In this document: piece by piece, positions 8,702 through 10,518 of the stretch
How the letters are laid out: each line of letters begins with the position of its first letter
Position numbering within the stretch: the stretch's first letter is position 1
Assembly (NCBI GenBank): GCA_012841765.1
Contig: DUUA01000134.1
Coordinates: 1-10,518, forward strand
DNA: 10,518 nt
DNA from: Acholeplasmataceae bacterium
Lineage (GTDB): Bacteria > Bacillota_I > Bacilli_A > ML615J-28 > CAG-698
Reading direction: 5' to 3'
The notes under the pieces: generated by a model
What the model saw: the letters and a program-made list of their open reading frames with translations, nothing else
Database searches by the model: none
Told to the model about the DNA's origin: nothing
Made by a program: the position numbers and the translations under genes

Positions 8702-8719
8702 TTTCATCACCTATTGTCT

Positions 8720-8725
8720 ATTATA
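8720..8725 (-). promoter_or_regulatory. Extended -10 promoter of the HAD phosphatase gene
   Basis: On the minus strand, TGTTATAAT gives an extended -10 nearly identical to that of pyk, about 18 bases before the preferred start. The -35 region is weak (AGACTT at 17-base spacing). The leader is very short. The divergent promoter for the first small membrane gene begins about 80 bases away. Confidence 0.55.
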
Positions 8726-8767
8726 ACATAACAACATTTAAAAAGTCTTAAATACTAAAAAGCAATT

Positions 8768-8806
8768 AATGAAAATCTTTTCATTTGATTTGTGTCTCGT
8801 TTTCAT
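8768..8806 (+). promoter_or_regulatory. Operator-like element of small gene 1 (palindrome plus third half-site)
   Basis: AATGAAAA (8768-8775) and TTTTCATT (8778-8785) form a perfect inverted repeat around TC. Another TTTTCAT lies at 8800-8806, 22 bases (about two helical turns) after the right arm, and abuts the -35 position. The same arrangement and spacing occur before small gene 2 with only part of the linker conserved (TTTGTG then CTCG), which argues for a protein-binding site. The regulator is unknown. Confidence 0.5.
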
Positions 8807-8835
8807 AAACTATTTATTCTTATATAGTGTATAAT
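8806..8835 (+). promoter_or_regulatory. Promoter of small membrane protein gene 1
   Basis: TATAAT at 8830-8835 is a perfect -10. Eighteen bases upstream, TAAACT (8806-8811) is a weak -35 (three of six matches). The -10 and the preceding half-site are 24 bases apart, exactly as in the second copy. Predicted transcription starts near 8842. Confidence 0.6.
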
Positions 8836-8860
8836 TAAATTAGTTGAAAAGGAGGCCATT

Positions 8861-9007
8861 ATGATTCAAGTATTAATAATTACATTATTTGCAGCAACAA
8901 TTATTGTTGGAATAGGAGCTATTAATTATTCTTTAAAAGTTAAGAATGATAATATGAAATATTCTAAAATTGAAGAAATTAATCCTGCAGCGATCAACTT
9001 ACGTTAA
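8861..9007 (+). CDS. Small single-span membrane protein, copy 1 (48 aa, unknown family)
   Basis: I do not recognise this family. The protein has a hydrophobic segment at about residues 3-22 (MIQVLIITLFAA then IIVGIGAI) and a hydrophilic tail of about 26 residues with YSLKV, NDNMKYSK and EExNPA. By the positive-inside rule the tail is probably cytoplasmic. The ATG at 8861 has an excellent GGAGG SD (8851-8855), five bases away. Coding status is supported by the second copy at 9224. The two are exactly equal in length and align without gaps, with 32 of 48 identical residues and seven synonymous codon differences among those, so the protein sequence is under selection. It has its own promoter and terminator and no downstream partner, and it lies opposite in strand to all larger neighbours. 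A small regulatory membrane peptide or a type I-like toxin are both conceivable; neither is shown. Confidence 0.8.
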   Translation: MIQVLIITLFAATIIVGIGAINYSLKVKNDNMKYSKIEEINPAAINLR

Positions 9008-9033
9008 TTACAAGGAAAAATTTCAGATAATAA

Positions 9034-9057
9034 CAATAACATAATTTTATGTTATTG
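9034..9057 (+). other. 3' untranslated hairpin of small gene 1
   Basis: CAATAACATAA and its exact complement flank a TT centre, giving an 11-base perfect stem 26 bases after the stop codon and before the terminator. It is AT-rich with no following T tract, so it is not itself a terminator. Its counterpart in copy 2 has a compensatory pair change, which suggests a selected RNA structure, for example for stability or binding. Confidence 0.6.
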
Positions 9058-9069
9058 AAAATATATATT

Positions 9070-9100
9070 AAAGGGCTTCTTAATTGAGCCCTTTTTAATT
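9070..9100 (+). terminator. Intrinsic terminator of small gene 1
   Basis: AAAGGGCT (9070-9077) pairs with AGCCCTTT (9087-9094) around a nine-base loop, followed by T5AATTTT. It closes a predicted transcript of about 260 bases carrying only the 48-residue gene. Confidence 0.85.
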
Positions 9101-9130
9101 TTATACAATAATAATTACGCTTTGCACCTT

Positions 9131-9168
9131 ATGAAAAGATTTTCATTGCGTTTGTGACTCGTTTTCAT
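9131..9168 (+). promoter_or_regulatory. Operator-like element of small gene 2
   Basis: ATGAAAA (9131-9137) and TTTTCAT (9140-9146) form a perfect palindrome around GA; the same palindrome in copy 1 is centred on TC. A third TTTTCAT is at 9162-9168, again 22 bases after the right arm and touching the -35. Arms, spacing and the TTTGTG/CTCG parts of the linker match copy 1. Confidence 0.5.
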
Positions 9169-9197
9169 AGACACATCTACTATATTTAGTATATAAT
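9168..9197 (+). promoter_or_regulatory. Promoter of small membrane protein gene 2
   Basis: TAGACA (9168-9173, five of six matches to the -35 consensus) is followed after 18 bases by a perfect TATAAT (9192-9197). The -35 is clearly better than that of copy 1, so copy 2 may be expressed more strongly. Predicted transcription starts near 9204, just before the SD. Confidence 0.7.
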
Positions 9198-9223
9198 GGT
9201 AAATGTAGGAAGGAGATAAAAAT

Positions 9224-9370
9224 ATGATGATAATATTATTGATTACATTATTTGCAGTAACTATTGGTCTTGGAGTAAGTGCTATTAAATATTCTTTAAA
9301 AGTAGAGAATGATAATATGAAGTATTCTAAGCTTGAAGAAACAAATCCTGCGATTGTAAATATTCGCTAA
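9224..9370 (+). CDS. Small single-span membrane protein, copy 2 (48 aa, unknown family)
   Basis: This is a paralogue of the protein at 8861 and also 48 residues. The membrane segment is at about residues 2-21 (MMIILLITLFAVT then LGVSAI). It is followed by the same tail pattern: YSLKV, one variable residue, NDNMKYSK, EE, NPA and a final arginine. The tail is better conserved than the membrane part, where the changes are mostly between hydrophobic residues, so the tail probably makes specific contacts. The ATG at 9224 is chosen over the next codon's ATG at 9227: the AAGGAG at 9210-9215 is eight bases away and this start gives a length identical to copy 1. It ends just before aroA, which converges on it. 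Function is unknown. The two copies could be redundant, differently expressed, or partners in a membrane complex. Confidence 0.8.
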   Translation: MMIILLITLFAVTIGLGVSAIKYSLKVENDNMKYSKLEETNPAIVNIR

Positions 9371-9395
9371 TCAAAGGATTAATTTCTGTTAATAA

Positions 9396-9415
9396 CAATA
9401 ATATTTATATTATTG
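9396..9415 (+). other. 3' untranslated hairpin of small gene 2
   Basis: CAATAATAT and its exact complement surround a TT centre: a nine-base perfect stem 25 bases after the stop. Compared with copy 1, the first six pairs are identical, the seventh is T-A in place of C-G, and two loop-proximal pairs are missing on both arms. Pairing is therefore kept although the bases differ. Confidence 0.6.
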
Positions 9416-9424
9416 AAAATATAT

Positions 9425-9455
9425 AAAAAAGGTCTCAGTTATTGAGGCCTTTTTA
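9425..9455. terminator. Bidirectional terminator between small gene 2 and aroA
   Basis: GGTCTCA (9431-9437) pairs with TGAGGCC (9443-9449), with one G-U pair, around a five-base loop. It is flanked by A6 on the left and T5 on the right, so it works as an intrinsic terminator for the plus-strand gene and for minus-strand aroA. It overlaps the aroA stop codon at 9453-9455. Confidence 0.85.
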
Positions 9456-10518
9456 CTTTTTTAATATTTGAAGAGCAATATTTAGTTTTTTTAAATCAAA
9501 AATAAAATTTGGATACGATTTTTTAACACATTCCTCATTACTTATTGTAGCACCAAATGGTAAAACAGTAGCCAAAATTGCTAGTGACATAAAAATACGA
9601 TGATCATTATGTGAAGAAAAGTGAATTTCTTTATTTACTTTTATTCCTCCATTAATAGTAACGTTATTAAATGTTGATGAAATATCAACTCCTAATTTTT
9701 TTAATTCCACTTCCATAGAACTGATCCGATCAGATTCTTTAATTCTTAACCTGCTAGCATTTATAAACTTGGTTTTACCTTTAATAGTCGCTGCAACAGC
9801 CATTAATATTGGACCTAAGTCAGGACAATTTTTTAAATCAATAACGGTACCATGTAATATAGATGGCTTAACAATAATTTTTCTTCCTTTTTCAATTACA
9901 TTCCCCCCTAAATTTCTAACAATTTCAATCATTTGTCTATCACCTTGCAAAGAATTTGTATTGAAATTACCTATAGAAATTGGCGAATTAATTAAACCTA
10001 AACCAACAAAGAATGCGGCTTGCGAATAATCACCTTCACATTTAATATTAAAAGAATTATATTTCTGATTACCAGGAATTTTATATAAATTATCTTTTTG
10101 TTCTATTTTTATATTTGCTTTTTCCAAAGTAGACAATGTTAAATCTACATAAGATGATGATTCCACTGGTTTTATTACTTTTAAAACAGAATTACCTTCT
10201 AATAAAGGGAGAGCAAAAAGTAATCCTGAAATAAATTGACTAGAAATAAACCCTGGTGCTTCAAAGACTCCAGCCTTTAAAGGTCCTTTAAACATAATTC
10301 TATCTTTTTGAAAAACAAATTTTAAACCTTGTTTAGTAAAAATATCTTGATAAACACTAAAAGGCCTTTTAAGTAATTCTTTATTTGCCTTAATTACAGT
10401 TTCTTTTGAATAAACTCCAAGAATAGGAATTGCTAGTCTTAAAGTTGTAGCTGATTCATTTATAAATAAATCAGTGTTTTTAATTTTTTTATCCTTATTT
10501 TTGTATACAATAATTTTA
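9453..10518 (-). CDS. aroA: 3-phosphoshikimate 1-carboxyvinyltransferase (EPSP synthase), 5' end outside the window
   Basis: EPSP synthase joins phosphoenolpyruvate to shikimate 3-phosphate, the sixth step of the shikimate route to aromatic amino acids. The frame is open from the right edge to the TAA at 9453, about 354 codons. An internal ATG at 10295 is not the start: translation upstream of it gives family sequence, including NESATTLRLAIPI near 10423-10460. Other family motifs are SSQFISGLL, GDYSQAAFF, the DLGPILMAVAA block, RLRIKESDR (about 9727-9752), DHR (9597-9605, where the usual following Ala is Phe) and a C-terminal KKSYPNF with the active-site lysine position. The usual length is near 430, so roughly 70 residues are missing only because the window ends. 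The visible part looks intact. It probably belongs to an aromatic biosynthesis cluster to the right. Confidence 0.93.
   Translation of the reverse strand, partial: KIIVYKNKDKKIKNTDLFINESATTLRLAIPILGVYSKETVIKANKELLKRPFSVYQDIFTKQGLKFVFQKDRIMFKGPLKAGVFEAPGFISSQFISGLLFALPLLEGNSVLKVIKPVESSSYVDLTLSTLEKANIKIEQKDNLYKIPGNQKYNSFNIKCEGDYSQAAFFVGLGLINSPISIGNFNTNSLQGDRQMIEIVRNLGGNVIEKGRKIIVKPSILHGTVIDLKNCPDLGPILMAVAATIKGKTKFINASRLRIKESDRISSMEVELKKLGVDISSTFNNVTINGGIKVNKEIHFSSHNDHRIFMSLAILATVLPFGATISNEECVKKSYPNFIFDLKKLNIALQILKK

Noticed and set aside
8769..8784. CodY or Fur-type box
   Set aside because: The CodY motif has the arms in the opposite order (TTTTC then GAAAA), and the sequence lacks the TGATAAT/ATTATCA pattern of Fur-family sites.
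8861..9007. Leader peptide controlling a downstream gene
   Set aside because: Each small gene is followed by its own terminator, and no larger plus-strand gene lies downstream.
8861..9370. Small membrane genes as a type I toxin-antitoxin pair
   Set aside because: Tandem duplication and a single hydrophobic span fit, but the long conserved mixed-charge tail is unlike the toxins I know (Fst, TxpA, Ldr). On the minus strand I found only a weak TATAAA-like box near 9103, not a convincing antisense promoter.
9769..10029. Plus-strand open frame inside aroA
   Set aside because: It lies wholly opposite a conserved enzyme gene, lacks a good SD and encodes no recognisable protein. Similar antisense frames at 125-334, 7007-7210 and 7219-7401 and a same-strand shifted frame at 5562-5753 were rejected for the same reason.
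9453..10295. AroA as a 280-residue truncated protein starting at 10295
   Set aside because: Family sequence continues in frame upstream to the window edge, so the ATG is internal and the truncation is only that of the window.
1..10518. CRISPR array, transposase, tRNA or rRNA genes
   Set aside because: No regularly spaced short repeats, no transposase motifs or terminal inverted repeats, and no cloverleaf or rRNA-like sequence were seen. The only duplication is the small-gene unit.

Overview
The window is very AT-rich, with TAA, TAG and TGA all used as stops: TGA ends the ATPase gene at 3206, and Trp is TGG where I checked it in pyk. Strong Shine-Dalgarno (SD) sites, extended -10 promoters of the TGnTATAAT type, and a 471-aa pyruvate kinase without the extra C-terminal domain of Bacillus enzymes fit a low-GC Bacillota or deep-branching Mycoplasmatota-like lineage using the standard code. 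A Mycoplasma/Spiroplasma-type code is unlikely. I cannot name the species.

Positions 1-6320 hold a minus-strand, four-gene run that starts from one promoter near 6277-6305. In transcription order it encodes a TerB-N/TerB-C-like protein, a BrxC/BrxD-like (DUF2791-type) P-loop ATPase, an Lhr/BrxHI-like DEAD/H helicase, and a membrane-anchored glycerophosphodiester phosphodiesterase. The first three overlap by 1 and 4 bases and look like one machine, probably for DNA processing, stress or defence. The phosphodiesterase follows after 11 bases, with its SD touching the helicase stop codon.

Positions 6317-8760 hold ordinary metabolism on the minus strand. Pyruvate kinase has its own extended -10 promoter, an intrinsic terminator, and two catabolite-repression (cre)-like sequences upstream. 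A Cof-type HAD phosphatase has its own promoter.

Positions 8761-9455 are the most unusual part. Two plus-strand genes of exactly 147 bases encode related 48-residue single-span membrane proteins with 32 of 48 residues identical. The whole transcription unit is duplicated with a period of about 362 bases. It comprises an operator-like palindrome plus an extra half-site, a promoter, a strong SD, the small gene, a perfect AT-rich 3' hairpin with a compensatory base-pair change, and a terminator. I do not recognise the protein family.

From 9453 to the right edge is the 3' part of aroA (EPSP synthase) on the minus strand. It converges on the second small gene and shares its bidirectional terminator. 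The frame stays open to the edge, so the real start lies outside the window.
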